Positions 38,401 to 48,039 of a stretch of DNA of 64,000 bases are shown here, one piece after another (the stretch's first letter is position 1; each line of letters starts with the position of its first letter). The notes below the pieces were generated by a model. It had not been told where the DNA came from and did no database searches. It worked only from the letters and a program-made list of their open reading frames with translations. Location: contig OX365950.1 in the NCBI GenBank assembly GCA_947247005.1, positions 10,986,720 through 11,050,719 on the forward strand, written 5' to 3'. A program made the translations under genes and the position numbers. The DNA comes from Spisula solida (lineage: Eukaryota > Mollusca > Bivalvia > Venerida > Mactridae).

Positions 38401-41400
38401 AGAGCTGTTGATTAAAACAGAACATGTATTTTATTTTTATGCCCACCTATCGATAGATGGGGAGGCATATAGTGATTCACCCGTCCGTTCGTCCTGGTTA
38501 ACCCAAATTGACAGTTTCTTCTAGCAATATTATGGCTTGCTACAAAGCTTCCATACTTGCATGGATGTTGTATATAAACACTCTCCACACACCTGTATCA
38601 CCTGACCCCATTTTGACCTTCACATTGACCAAGTTTTGGACTTAGACTTATTGAAGGGTCAAATTCCTGGTTAACCCAAATTGACCCTTTCTTCTAGCAT
38701 TATTATGGCTTGCTACAAAGCTTCCATACTTGCATGGATGTTGTATATGAACACTCTCCACACACCTGTATCATTTGAAGCCATTTCGACCTTCACCTTG
38801 ACCTAATTTGGACTTAGACTTATTGAAGGGCCAAATTCTTGGTTAACCTAAATTGACCGTTTCTTCTAGCATTAATATGGCTTGCTACAAAGCTTTCATA
38901 CTTGCATGGTTGTTGTATTTGAACACTCTCCACACACCTATATCACCTAACCTCATTTTGACCTTCACATTGACCTAATTTTGGACTTAGACTTATTAAG
39001 CGTCTAATTTTTGATAACCCAAATTGACGTTTCGTTTTACATCATGTCCATCATTGCGTTGCCTTAAAACTTGGCATGCTTGTTTACCATCATAAGCCCC
39101 TTACATTATCAAAGCCATGTAACACTATCCAACATTATTACAGAATTATGGCCCCTGATTGACTTAGCTTTTTATGGGCAAGGCTTCCATAGGGGCATAA
39201 GCGTTTATTGAACGCAGTCTTGTTTACCCATGTGTATGTTTACATACAGCATGGAGAGATAACGTAATATGGTTAAACAAAATGTCTAGTATATTTCCGG
39301 TACAAGAGAGTAAATTAGATATAAGCAATAAAATAAAAATCAATCGTCGAGTAATACATGAAATACATTTCTGCAAAGTAAGATTTTAGTAGGGGTCATG
39401 ACTTTGCTAATGATTATAATTGGTTATTTCTATCTATAAAGTGAGTCACCATAAATTTCATCATCGAATTGATTTATTGTTTAAAAACACATAATTATAT
39501 TGCATTCAACATCAACAATTAAAGTCTTGATAATTTGATTTTCATGGTTTGTAAACATATGTCTGTCAATCGTTTTAGGCAGGTCAAGGTAATAGCTACC
39601 TATAGAATTTCTAATTGGTTACAAATAGGGAGGAGGGGGGCATACATGTTTTACTAACATCTCTTATTTTAACAACTTTCAAAGACATTGAATATTTGTA
39701 GCTCCACCAAGGTAAGTCTGATTCTGGTATACCCTACACTTATGTAATGACCGTAGCAGAACTTTGGCACTTAGTTCTTCTTAACCACCGGCCATATTTT
39801 AATAAAAACTTCACATGAATAGTTGGTACCATGCTTAGTTGTGCAGATTGTCACAAATTTTAGGGCAGTTGAATATTGCTAGAGTTATAGCCCTTTGTGG
39901 GAAACATACATTTTTGTATCAAAAACCATTCTTATTTTGATTTAATGTGAATTTTGACATTTCAGGCCTTGAAGAAACAGGAACAGAGATTAAATGATTT
40001 AAAAAAGACTCTTCAACGAGAACTTAAAGTGCAATCATTACCAAATGATGAACCTATTGACCCCAAAGTGATGGCCTTGACCCCTCCATTACCACGGAAA
40101 AATTCATTGACTAAAGGTCATAACGATCATTCTTCACGGATTCAAAGAATGACATCACATGAGCGGAGTCCGCTGCCAAATGATTCAGTGTTAGACACAA
40201 TGAATGAAAGCAATAATTCTATCGGAACTCAGGATTTTTTTGTGGGAGACATGTCCCATCCAGGTCAAAGGTCAAACTTTGGTAAAATTCCACACAGTGT
40301 TAAAAATAACCATGCCACTATAATGGTGAACGATTTTCAAGGTGCTCATTATTCACAAGGTCGTTCAGGTCACAGTAGGACCACATCATCACAGGAGTTT
40401 GATACTCGTCATCTCGAGAAGGATATTAACTTTCAATATCTTAAACATGTTGTGATAAAGTTTATGTTGAGCAGAGATCATGAGGTAATGTATATAGTCC
40501 GTTTATTCATGTCTGGTACTTGTATACAAACATTGCAATATCATATCATTGTTATTCTTATTGTTTTAAAGATTTAATTGTAGAAAAGGCAGTGAAAACT
40601 TATATTTTATTCATTAAGATACATTCTAATACGCGGATATATATTAAAATAAGAAATTATTAAGAGAACTTGCAATGTGTATATTCACTATGTGATGCAA
40701 ACAAGTGACTAACCTGAATAGCGATTTATATGTTTGTGGTATATGTATTAGCTTAAAATGTTAACTTGGTCCTCTGCCTAACGAGCTTCTTGTTTAATTT
40801 TAAAAAAAAACTGTAAAATTGTAAGTATTCATCGGAGATTAAATTTTTAATCAACCTTTTAAAAATGTAACAAATTTGTTCCAAGCAGTAATTGCCATTT
40901 AATCAAATCTATTGAATTCTCTCATACCCTCATTGTGATAGATGGAATTATGGCCCTTTGTGGGAAACATACATATTTGTCATCAGAAATGAGGTGTTGA
41001 GATAATCAGGAATGAGGTGTGGAGAGCATAAGGAATGATGTGGGGAGCATCAGAAATGTGGTGTGGAGAGCATCAGAAATGAGGTGTTGAGGGCATTAGG
41101 AATGAGGTGTTGAGAGCATCAGAAATGTGGTGTTGAGAGCATCAGGAATGAGGTGTGGAGAGCATCTGAAATGAGGGGTTGAGAAATGAACTAAACCACT
41201 GAAAACCCAATCATAATGTCTTTATGTTTCTTTTTCAGGCTTTACAACTGATCAAGGCGGTCTCATTGCTTCTGCGTTTCACTCCGGATGAACAAAAACT
41301 TATACGTGACACTTTAGAATGGAAAATGTCCTGGTTTGGTGGTTCACAACCGCCCGCTGTTATTAAAGGACACGCCAATAAAATAGTACCACCTTCGTGG

Positions 41401-41403
41401 TGA
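20414..41403 (+). CDS. GOLGA1: golgin-97, GRIP-domain Golgi coiled-coil tether
   Basis: Twenty coding exons join without a phase conflict to 914 residues (human golgin-97 is 767): 20414-20528, 23362-23438, 23770-23860, 24353-24427, 24676-24773, 25882-26010, 26577-26692, 28514-28625, 29233-29328, 30094-30222, 30900-30995, 32652-32747, 33321-33416, 33585-33737, 34213-34308, 35327-35519, 36437-36618, 37874-37984, 39966-40484, 41239-41403. All introns are GT-AG. The N-terminus MFAKLKEKI matches the family. Residues about 65-700 are coiled coil, including 'QEMGKLKHMLILKEDEL' across exons 6-7. After the 'LKKTLQRELKV' segment comes a low-complexity linker, then the GRIP domain (about 841-892: 'INFQYLKHVVIKFMLSRDHE' then 'ALQLIKAVSLLLRF' and 'LEWKMSW'), with the Tyr (residue 845) that in this family binds Arl1-GTP at the trans-Golgi. 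The exon containing the ATG has 23 bases of 5' UTR after its acceptor at 20390, so a non-coding first exon lies upstream. Five exons are exactly 96 nt. Confidence 0.96.
20645..20790. repeat. dispersed intronic repeat, copy 1
   Basis: In GOLGA1 intron 1. The stretch from GTGTATTTTATTTGG through CTACACTAACAAAGTT matches 34375-34545 in intron 15 (TATTTTATTTTGTATAACTC through CTACACTAACAGAGTT). It sits within a wider family beginning ATAAGTGTCATAGTAC that recurs near 21680 and, diverged, near 36015 and inverted near 28830-29080. No coding content. Confidence 0.55.
20868..20902. repeat. short palindrome in GOLGA1 intron 1
   Basis: ATATCGGCCGATATACCGGC then CGATATAC is built of two overlapping GGCCGATAT palindromes. 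Its function is unknown, and it may be the centre of an inverted-repeat element. Confidence 0.5.
22094..23192. mobile_element. inverted-end element with 161-bp tandem body
   Basis: It begins TATACCCCCGCA and ends TGCGGGGGTATG, an inverted pair. The body repeats a 161-bp unit containing CAAGGTCACACTTGGAGGTC and TTGGTACAAATGTTCACCAC; identical unit starts are at 22240, 22401 and 22562, followed by degenerate units. Open frames within the units are by-products of the repeat. The element lies wholly in GOLGA1 intron 1. The end and body style matches elements I know to be common in bivalve genomes. Confidence 0.7.
25611..25881 (+). repeat. 90-bp tandem repeat triplicating a 3' splice site
   Basis: The acceptor TGTATTGCAG before GOLGA1 exon 6 (AG at 25880-25881) has two upstream copies at exactly 90-bp spacing: AG at 25790-25791 and 25700-25701. 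Each is followed by GA(G)AAA and, in the two upstream units, by ATTTATGTGGCA(A/T)GT. Both upstream units are open in the frame of exon 6, so use of either would add 30 or 60 residues. The encoded residues are hydrophobic and not coiled-coil-like, so the most downstream acceptor is the likely main one. Confidence 0.8.
26278..26510 (+). mobile_element. SINE-like repeat in GOLGA1 intron 6
   Basis: The tRNA-like head has an A-box-like start (TGGTTTAGTAGTTGATGC) and a B-box-like GGTTTGAATCCAAG. The central GGAAGGGTAAGTTAGTACTG is shared with 47692-47713, and the tail GGAAAACTGGTTAGGT is shared with about 32382 and 48229. A second degenerate head precedes it at about 26027 (GGTTAGATTCCAGG). Confidence 0.5.
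27190..28375. repeat. degenerate tandem repeats in GOLGA1 intron 7
   Basis: Two repeat groups. About 27205-27640 repeats a unit with TTTTGTTGAAATTATGCCCC and CATATTGCTTTGAT (three copies, roughly 200 bp apart). About 27815-28345 repeats a unit with GGTTAAGTTTTGTGTTTAGG and CACCATCAATACCTGA (three copies, roughly 170-180 bp). The flanking TTTTTAGCTTATCTGATTTTTG (27743) and ACAATGATCAGATGAGCGTC (28391) suggest the ends of one element. Confidence 0.55.
32776..32905. repeat. G-rich tract in GOLGA1 intron 12
   Basis: Two runs of ten or more G (about 32776-32787 and 32817-32830) and shorter G5-G6 runs lie just downstream of the exon 12 donor (32748). The spacing allows G-quadruplex formation in DNA or pre-mRNA. 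Confidence 0.7.
34324..34790. mobile_element. MITE copy split by another repeat, GOLGA1 intron 15
   Basis: It starts AGAGCTGTCATTGATTCGAT and resumes after an inserted repeat (about 34375-34545) with AGAAG-type sequence, TATTGGAAGACAAGTATTGACGAT and TTGGGTATAGATAAAGCTTTT. These match, in order, the intact relative at 56313-56540 in RPL35 intron 2, giving an insertion history for this copy. Confidence 0.55.
34885..35235. mobile_element. short element of the 'GGGGGTATA' type
   Basis: In GOLGA1 intron 15. It begins near GCCCCCCCCCATC with GAGGGGGTATATTGC, has the GTCGGTCTGTCGG start common to several elements here, then CAAAGGTCAAGGTCACTGTGACC, and ends near GTTTTACAAATATCTCTTGTTT. It is the same general style as 22094-23192 but diverged and without full tandem units. 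Confidence 0.45.
38440..39215. mobile_element. 'TATGCCC' element with 173-bp tandem units, GOLGA1 intron 18
   Basis: It starts TTTATGCCCACCTATCGATAG and ends GGGGCATAAGCGTTTATTGAACGCAGTCT (inverted TATGCCC and GGGCATA ends). The body repeats a unit beginning CCTGGTTAACCCAAATTGAC at about 38493, 38666, 38838 and 39011. It is the same family as the nested block at 19588-19868, which has one unit, so the unit number varies between copies. Confidence 0.65.
40981..41187. repeat. ~24-bp minisatellite before the last GOLGA1 exon
   Basis: About nine imperfect copies of a unit like GAATGAGGTGTTGAGAGCATCA, ending about 50 bp upstream of the exon 20 acceptor (41237-41238). It may influence the branch-point region or vary in length between individuals. 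Confidence 0.8.
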
Positions 41404-42412
41404 AGTGTTCATATACATCAATTATAGAACATTCAGCATTCACACATAATACACTGCTTCAGGCCCTCGAAATATATATTGTAACGAGCGTTTATACACA
41501 TTTGTCAGAATGATGTCAGTATATGAATTTATCTGTATATCAGGTGTCGTGTTGAGGTCAGTTTGCAGTCAGGCCTCGAAAAATATTTTAAAAAGCACTC
41601 GTCCTGCAATATAGACAAAGAAGAAAACCCCAAAATGTTACTTGTCCTGCAGCAGTGCTATATAAATAAAGAAGGAAAAAATTATGCAGGACGAGCGGAC
41701 GAGTGGATTTATTGAGGCCTGGTAGTATTAAAATACAGATTCCAAAAATGAGAAATATTTAGTTTTGATCGTTGTTTTGTTTCTATCATTAGCTATAAGC
41801 TTTTATGCTTCAATTGCTGCAAATTATAATAGTTACTGCAGTAAGATAATGACTCAAAGAATAAGAAATACATTTAGTTGCAAACAGTGCTAGGGTTTCA
41901 GTAGTGTTTAGAGGCTAGGCATTATGTTAAAATTATCCATACTATACTCGTACATCACAGTACACAATCAAGTGGTCTATGACGTCATAAATAATGGTAT
42001 TGTATCTAAAACTTTTTGTAAACAAAGCGTCAATTTAAAAAATAAAGTTGTCGCAAGTATTTCATTATAGACCACATGATTTTGCGTGTACATGACAATA
42101 CTAGTTTACTATGGTTGATCATCTGGCTTTAATGCATACATATAACCAATTATTGAATTATTATCCCAGCTGCCATTATTACCTGTTTTTTGGACGTGAC
42201 ACTTTCAAAAAATGCACACCTGTTTAAAATAAATGTGCTTTTGTTTTATGTTAAGCTTCCTTAGATTGCGTATAGTGTTACCTGAAATTACGTGTGAAGA
42301 AATTTTATTATCTTATAATGTCTGGAAACCTGTGTTACATTTCAAGCACCACAATCTCATTAAAATCGGATCCTAACATTTGCTCCATTCCTTTACGCTT
42401 TTACAGATCTGA
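41404..42412 (+). other. GOLGA1 3' UTR and downstream
   Basis: No coding frame follows the TGA at 41401-41403. AATAAA signals at 41665-41670, 42041-42046 and about 42229 are possible cleavage guides; I cannot choose between them. A diverged inverted pair (GGCCTCGAAAAATATTTTAA near 41572 and a GAGGCCTGG near 41715, with ACGAG(C/T)-GGACGAG) hints at one more small element in the UTR. Confidence 0.4.
41665..41670 (+). terminator. candidate GOLGA1 poly(A) signal
   Basis: First AATAAA after the stop codon, 262 bp downstream. Later candidates at 42041 and 42229 are equally possible. Confidence 0.3.
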
Positions 42413-42413
42413 C

Positions 42414-42579
42414 TACACTCCGTAAGAGGTCATGTTCAAATGACCGCTCTGGTGCACAATGTTGTCACGTAGCCTCAGCAGTGTTTCACTGCACATTTAA
42501 ATTTGTGAAAGAAGTGATTTGATTGGATGACGTAAAGTTCGCATCAACATGACCCCATACGGAGTGTCATCAGATCCGT
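42414..42579. mobile_element. 166-bp inverted-repeat element (MITE)
   Basis: AGATCTGACTACACTCCGTA at the left pairs with the inverse of TACGGAGTGTCATCAGATCC at the right, and GGTCATGTT with AACATGACC. The arms are about 32 bp and the centre is unique. No coding capacity. Confidence 0.75.
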
Positions 42580-43138
42580 ACAGAAGTGTATCTGAATTTC
42601 TGTTATCGTATTACATAAATTTACTAACATATATACCAGTATGCTACCTATGTTCACAACCTGTTCTAACAAAAAAACCGAGTCATGTTTACATGTTCTG
42701 GGTGTCACTGAAAAGGAACCACTTATTATATATTCCTCTGTATTTTGTATACATTATGATTTATAGGTATAAAAGTGTTATAGAATGTGCATTTGAATAT
42801 TGTTAAATATGATAGCTGTGACTACACAGTAAGGTCAAAACATAGTAGTGTTGGGCTTTAAACACAGTGTAACGTGAATTTTAAAATATAATAGTCAATA
42901 GGGTGGTAACTTTTCATTGACGCCGAGTGTATATCTTAATTATCATGATTATGTCTTGGACTTTCCCACATAAAGTGGGCAAGACGTATTGATTTTTTTG
43001 CTGGACACTTGTCTGTCACAAACTTTGCTGTGCTTGTTCTCCGTTACCACTGGTCTGATTTCAAAGAAACTTCACACGAGTGCTTGGTACGAAGCCTAGT
43101 TGTGCATATTGTCAGGAATTTTAGGTTGGATTTATTTT
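42580..43138. other. intergenic, no gene seen
   Basis: No supported gene. CTTTCCCACATAAAGTGGGCAAG near 42960 recalls other repeats with 'CCACATATAGTGG' (30555, 37270), another low-copy family here. Confidence 0.35.
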
Positions 43139-44540
43139 TATACGCCCGTTGAAAACGGGACGTATTATGTGAACACCCTTGGCGGGCGGGCGTGCGGCGG
43201 CGTCCAGTAATTTGTCTGTACTCTAGCGCAAACTTGCTGAAAATGCTTATGGGCATAAAATCTAGGCTAAGTTCGATTAAAGGCCAAATCGGCTTAGGCC
43301 TTATTAGGTTATGGTCCTTTAATTACCAAATAAGTATGAAATTGGCCTTGTCTGTACTCTTACGCCAACAGTTTTCATCCGATCATCTTCAAACTTGCTG
43401 ACAATGCTTATGGGCATAATATCTAGGCCAAGTTCGAATATAGGCCAAATCGACCGAGGCCTTATTGGGTTATGGTCCTTTAATTACCAAATAAGTATGA
43501 AATTGGCCTTGTCTGTACTCTAGCGCAAACAGTTTTCATCAAATCATCTTCAAACTTGCTGACAATGCTTATGGGCATAATATCTAGGCCAAGTTCGATT
43601 ATAGGCCAAATCGGTCTAGGCCTTATTGGGTTATGGTCCTTTTATTACCAAATAAGTATGAAATTGGCCTTGTCTGTACTCTTACGCTAACAGTTTTCAT
43701 CCAATCATCTTCAAACTTGCTGACAATGCTTATGGGCATAATATCTAGGCCAAGTTCGATAATAGGCCAAATCGGCCTAGGCCTTTTTGGGTTATGGTCC
43801 TTTTGTTACCAAATAAGTATGAAATTGGCCTTGTCTGTACTCTTACGCTAACAGTTTTCATCTGATCATCTTCAGACTTGCTGACAATGCTTATGGGCAT
43901 AATATCTAGGCCAAGTTCGATTATAGGCCAAATCGGCCTAGGCCTTATTGGGTTATGGTCCTTTTATTACCAAATAAGTATGAAATTGGCCTTGTCTGTA
44001 CTCTTACGCTAACAGTTTTCATCCGATCATCTTCAAACTTGCTGACAATGCTTATGGGCATAATATCTAGGCCAAGTTCGATAATAGGCCAAATCGGCCT
44101 AGGCCTTATTTGGTTATGATCCTATAATAACCAAATAAGAAATTAATTACCAAATAAGTATGAAATTGGTTGTCTGTGCTCTAACGCAAACAGTTTTCAT
44201 CCAATCGTCTTCAAACTTTGTGACAGTGCTTATGGGCATAATATCTAGGCCAAGTTTGATTATAAGCCAAATCGGCCTAGGCCTTATTTGGTTATGATCC
44301 TATAATTACCAAAATAAATGTGAAATTGACCTTGTCTGTTCTTCAGTGCAAAGAGTTTTCATCTGAGTATCTTCAAACTTGGTGACAATGTTCATGGATA
44401 TAATATCTAAGACAAGGTCAATTGTAGGCCAAATCAGCCTAGGCCTTCTTGGGTATGGTCCTTTAATTAAAAAAAATGTTGCATTGTTTTTTTCATTCAC
44501 CATGCCCTGAGACTCACCATGCCCCAAGACGGGTGTATTT
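43139..44540. repeat. 161-bp tandem repeat array, about seven units
   Basis: It begins TATACGCCCGTTGAAAACGGGACGT with GGCGGGCGGGCG. Units contain GTTTTCATC at 43371, 43531, 43693, 43854, 44015, 44193 and 44355, so the period is 160-162 bp except for one 178-bp unit. Each has CAAACTTGCTGACAATGC and TATCTAGGCCAAGTTCGA. Central units are near-identical and edge units diverge, as expected of unequal exchange. Open frames here are repeat artefacts. Confidence 0.88.
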
Positions 44541-44883
44541 TGTGACATTTTGGCACTCTTGTTGACAGAGTTGTGGCCCCTTGAGGAAGACATATGTGTG
44601 TCAAAAACACTTCAAGTTTGTTATTGTTTTGTATCATTGCATCCCATCTGAAGCTACACACATAATGCAATAATTTGATACCTGTAAGACACTGTATTTC
44701 ATACTTATTGCTATTTTAACTTCTATGGAGGATATTGTATTTCTGTGGTAATTCTGGCGCTGTTTTTTTTGTGATTTTATACTTTGCCAGACTGCCTCTA
44801 TCTACTTCGAAGGTACAATAAAGTACTAGTAGCGATATGTACTATACTTGACAATACAAGGTTGAGCTGGCAGGCTGTAGCTA
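44541..44883. other. spacer, no gene seen
   Basis: AT-rich, with an AATAAA near 44818. No gene is recognised. Confidence 0.35.
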
Positions 44884-45178
44884 ATCGTTCCTCGGTCACA
44901 TAGCTCATGGACTAAATCGTTCCTCGGTCACATAGCTCTCGGGCTAATTCGTTCCTCGGTCGCATCGCTCTCGGGCTAAATCGTTCCTCGGTCACATAGC
45001 TCTTGGCCTAAATTGTTCCTCGGTCACATCGCTCTCAGCCTAAATCGTTCCTCGGTCACATAGCTCTCAGGCTAAATCTTTCCTTGGTCACATAGCTCAT
45101 GGCCTAAATCGTTCCTTGGTCAAATTGCTCTTGGACTAAATTGTTCCTTGGTCACACTGCTCTTGGACTAAATCCCCC
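44884..45178. repeat. 32-bp minisatellite, about nine units
   Basis: The unit starts TCGTTCCTCGGTCACATAGC and continues TC(A/T)(T/C)GGACTAAA. The left units are closest to each other; the right units decay (TTCCTTGGTCAAATTGC). The period is 32 bp, so the array cannot keep one reading frame across units. Confidence 0.85.
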
Positions 45179-45334
45179 AGGCTATTATGCTTTCTGTGGG
45201 CTGATTATCTAGACCCTGCACTATACAGCCATAGTCTTGTAATCACTTTTCATGCCCTTATTTTTCGGACAAAATGACAATAATCAGCGGCTGATTTGTT
45301 TTGGCTTAATTAGTAGTCTTGTTCTATGGGGAGC

Positions 45335-45600
45335 GGTGGCCTAGAGGTAGGGCGAGCACTTAGGGATTCCTGAGAGGTCCCAGTTTGATCCCTGTCAGCT
45401 CCATTGCCTAATTTCTCTGAGCAAGAATAACCCACAATGTTTCACTCAACCAAGGTGTGAATTGGTACCTGTGAGGGTGGTGTCGGTACATGTTCGATTT
45501 TCCTTGGCGCCGTATCTTGATGTTGGCTGCACACAAACCAGGAGAGAAAAAGTCTCCCTTGCTAGCCCAATGACTAGGGGAAGTTAAATGTCAAAGGGTG
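45335..45600 (+). mobile_element. tRNA-derived SINE
   Basis: The head GGGAGCGGTGGCCTAGAGGT (A-box-like) is followed 45-50 bp later by GGTCCCAGTTTGATCCCTG (B-box-like) and CAGCTCC closing the acceptor-like stem. The body continues through AATTGGTACCTGTGAGGGTGG and GGCGCCGTATCTTGATGTTGG, then ACACAAACCAGGAGAG. This is the organisation of bivalve tRNA-SINEs; the family name is not assigned. Confidence 0.65.
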
Positions 45601-47540
45601 GCTGAATGGCTGAAAGGATCCCTCACAAACTGGTTACTTAACAGGTTTTAACTAATCATTTACAATTTTAGACCATCTCTACCATTCCTACTGTAAAAGC
45701 AGAAATTTTCGCAAGGTCAAATTTTTGCAAATTAGTTATTTTTAAATAGTTTGCAAGGTTAAATGTTCGCCAATTTTAAAAATTTAGAATAACTACTATC
45801 TCTTGTTTTACTTCTGTTGTTTAAGTTAACAAACCTAAATTTTTGCAAACTTACTCATTTTGCAAATGTTGCAAAAATTAATATGTTGCGAAAATTTCTG
45901 ATATTACAATTTTGTCACCTGGGTCCCATATTACACCAGAAATGGATTCTGATGTCAGTTACTACGGGAGTCACACACAGAATTTGATGCCTGTTAGGCT
46001 AAACTTTTGACTTGTCAGTCATCTAATTCCTCGTATGACTCCTATTAAGACTCGTCATAAATGCAATTCTCTCATGACTGAGATGGGACCCTGTGATTGT
46101 ATGCAGTATATATATTTTATTAGGCTGTTTTGCCAAATATGGGGTTGTGCAACATTTAACTTGTGTGATAATTAATGGTAATTTATTGTAATTGTTACAT
46201 TATAATTTATGTTGTAGAACAGTGCTACGCCCGTGCTAGTACAAGGTATTATAGACTGTAAACTTGTTGAGTTATCACAAGTGAAATTAAATCAACTCAT
46301 TTTCTGTTTATTCTATGTTTTGATTTCTCGTAAAATAGTATAGTAATTGGCTTTTGATTGGAAAAAAATATGTTGAAATTAGTATGCATAATTATAAGCC
46401 CGGCACTGTTGACGTTAAGGGTTTTCGCTGTTCTGAAATGGAACCAGCTTCTAAAACAGTGAAAGTAACAAAATATTATATTCACTGATTTTAAAATCTC
46501 TGTAGTCCATTGATAAGCTATAATAAAAAATATATTCAGGCGCGTAGCAGGAGGGCATGGTCTAAACCTCTAGTGCCTGTCGTATAAAAAATAAATTTTT
46601 ATATATACATGGTCTTTAATTTCTTTGGCAAATTGAATCTAATGTATACTGGGGTGTTTCCAAACCGATGTAAAATTTCAGAAAATTTATAACATTTTGG
46701 CTTTGAAAACAATATACTTGCCTGTAAAATAACCTTGCCCAAATTCCAAGAAAAAACTTAAGTTATTGCTCAGCTGAGTCTGCTTTTTTAAAAGCAGATT
46801 ATGTTGATTAAATGACACAAATGCATACTTGTATATATTGTTTCCTCTCAGTGAAATGTAATTTAATAGAGCAATACATACAAAGTCCGATTTTTGCAGA
46901 AAATAGAGTTTTAAAATTATAAACATCTAAAGTAAAAACTTAAGTCTGTTATAACAAGCTAAGTACAAGATTCATTACTGTTCACTACTGATGGATTTCC
47001 ATGAGCGTTTCATACAAAAATCACCTACTATATCATTATTAAGCAATAAATTATAAAATACAGTCTCTGGTAACCATCTACGTCTCATGACAATTATTGT
47101 AGTCATATGATAAATTCAAAATAGCAGACTCAGCTGAGCAATAAATTAACAGTTTTTCATGGAATTTGGGCCTGGTTTATTAAGTAGATCTTTAATTTGG
47201 AAATGTTATGCACTGGTTTGTACAATGTGTATGTTATTCATGCATTTATATCCTGGATTAAAGCTAGGTGAATATAGATTGCCTTTTTGTTTTGTCTTTT
47301 TTCAAAATTCCATGCAAGCACAAGATCTTGGATTGTTGGTCACTTAATTATGGTTGATTGTATTTGTCACTTCCATGCAAGTTAAGCCATGATGATGCCT
47401 AGTCAGCTTTCTGCTGAAATTTGGCAGGAATATGAGTGCCTCCACCTGTATTTGACCCGGGTCGCCAGATTAGACGGCAATTGCGCTAACCATTTAGCTA
47501 CAGTGGCACACATTGACTTGGTCTAATTTCGATTCCTGCA
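45601..47540. other. intergenic, no gene seen
   Basis: No supported gene. AGCAGACTCAGCTGAGCAATA at 47121 is the inverse of TATTGCTCAGCTGAGTCTGCT at about 46764, so an inverted-repeat element of about 380 bp probably spans 46764-47145. Near 45700-45900 'TTTGCAA'-type strings occur in both orientations. Confidence 0.4.
46764..47145. mobile_element. inverted-repeat element (MITE-like)
   Basis: Terminal strings TATTGCTCAGCTGAGTCTGC and GCAGACTCAGCTGAGCAATA form a perfect 20-bp inverted pair around an AT-rich centre with no coding capacity. Confidence 0.65.
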
Positions 47541-47559
47541 GCACGTCAGTATTTACGCA

Positions 47560-47715
47560 CTGGATTTGTAACATGATGATCTGGGGCTGATTCCTGGTTG
47601 AAACAGGTCATACCAAGTTTACCCTTTCATAAAAATTTGACAACAATGTTGGTTCCCTCCATATCACATATGGAGAAGATAATGGTTCCTGGTGGAATGG
47701 TAAGTTAGCACTGAA
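47560..47715 (+). mobile_element. SINE-like fragment
   Basis: It shares the central GTGGAATGGTAAGTTAGCACTG-type string with 26397-26417, and the preceding TCATACCAAGTTTACCC with the SINE in GOLGA1 intron 6. A B-box-like GGGGCTGATTCCTGG lies near 47583. Confidence 0.4.
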
Positions 47716-47810
47716 CCCAATCTCCCAAAGCATCTCAAGTAGAAATCTTGGCTCAAATTGAGATTTTGGTCAAATCAAAGCCTGAATTTTAGATACATCA
47801 GGGTACTCTT

Positions 47811-48039
47811 TTATCAAAGTACTTACGGAAAACGTAAACTTACGATCAAATTTAAATTCTTTATCATTTGTTTACAACTATAACGTGTGGTAAATAGAGC
47901 TTCAATTCTAATAATGATCAAGTTAATGAACTCCTACACACTATCCGTCTACAATTTGCAGTTGTTAATGAAATATAAAGAATTTAAATTTGAGCGTAAC
48001 TTCAGGATTTTCGTAAGTGCTTTGATAAAACCGTACCCT
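47811..48039. mobile_element. MITE related to 5361-5573
   Basis: GGGTACTCTTTTATCAAAGT at the left and GTGCTTTGATAAAACCGTAC at the right are inverted, with internal TTTAAATTCTTTAT and ATAAAGAATTTAAAT as in the copy at 5361-5573. No coding frame. Confidence 0.65.

Noticed and set aside
43139..44540. CRISPR-like array
   Set aside because: The units are contiguous 161-bp tandem repeats without spacers, in animal DNA.
44884..45178. CRISPR-like array
   Set aside because: 32-bp units directly abut one another; it is a minisatellite.
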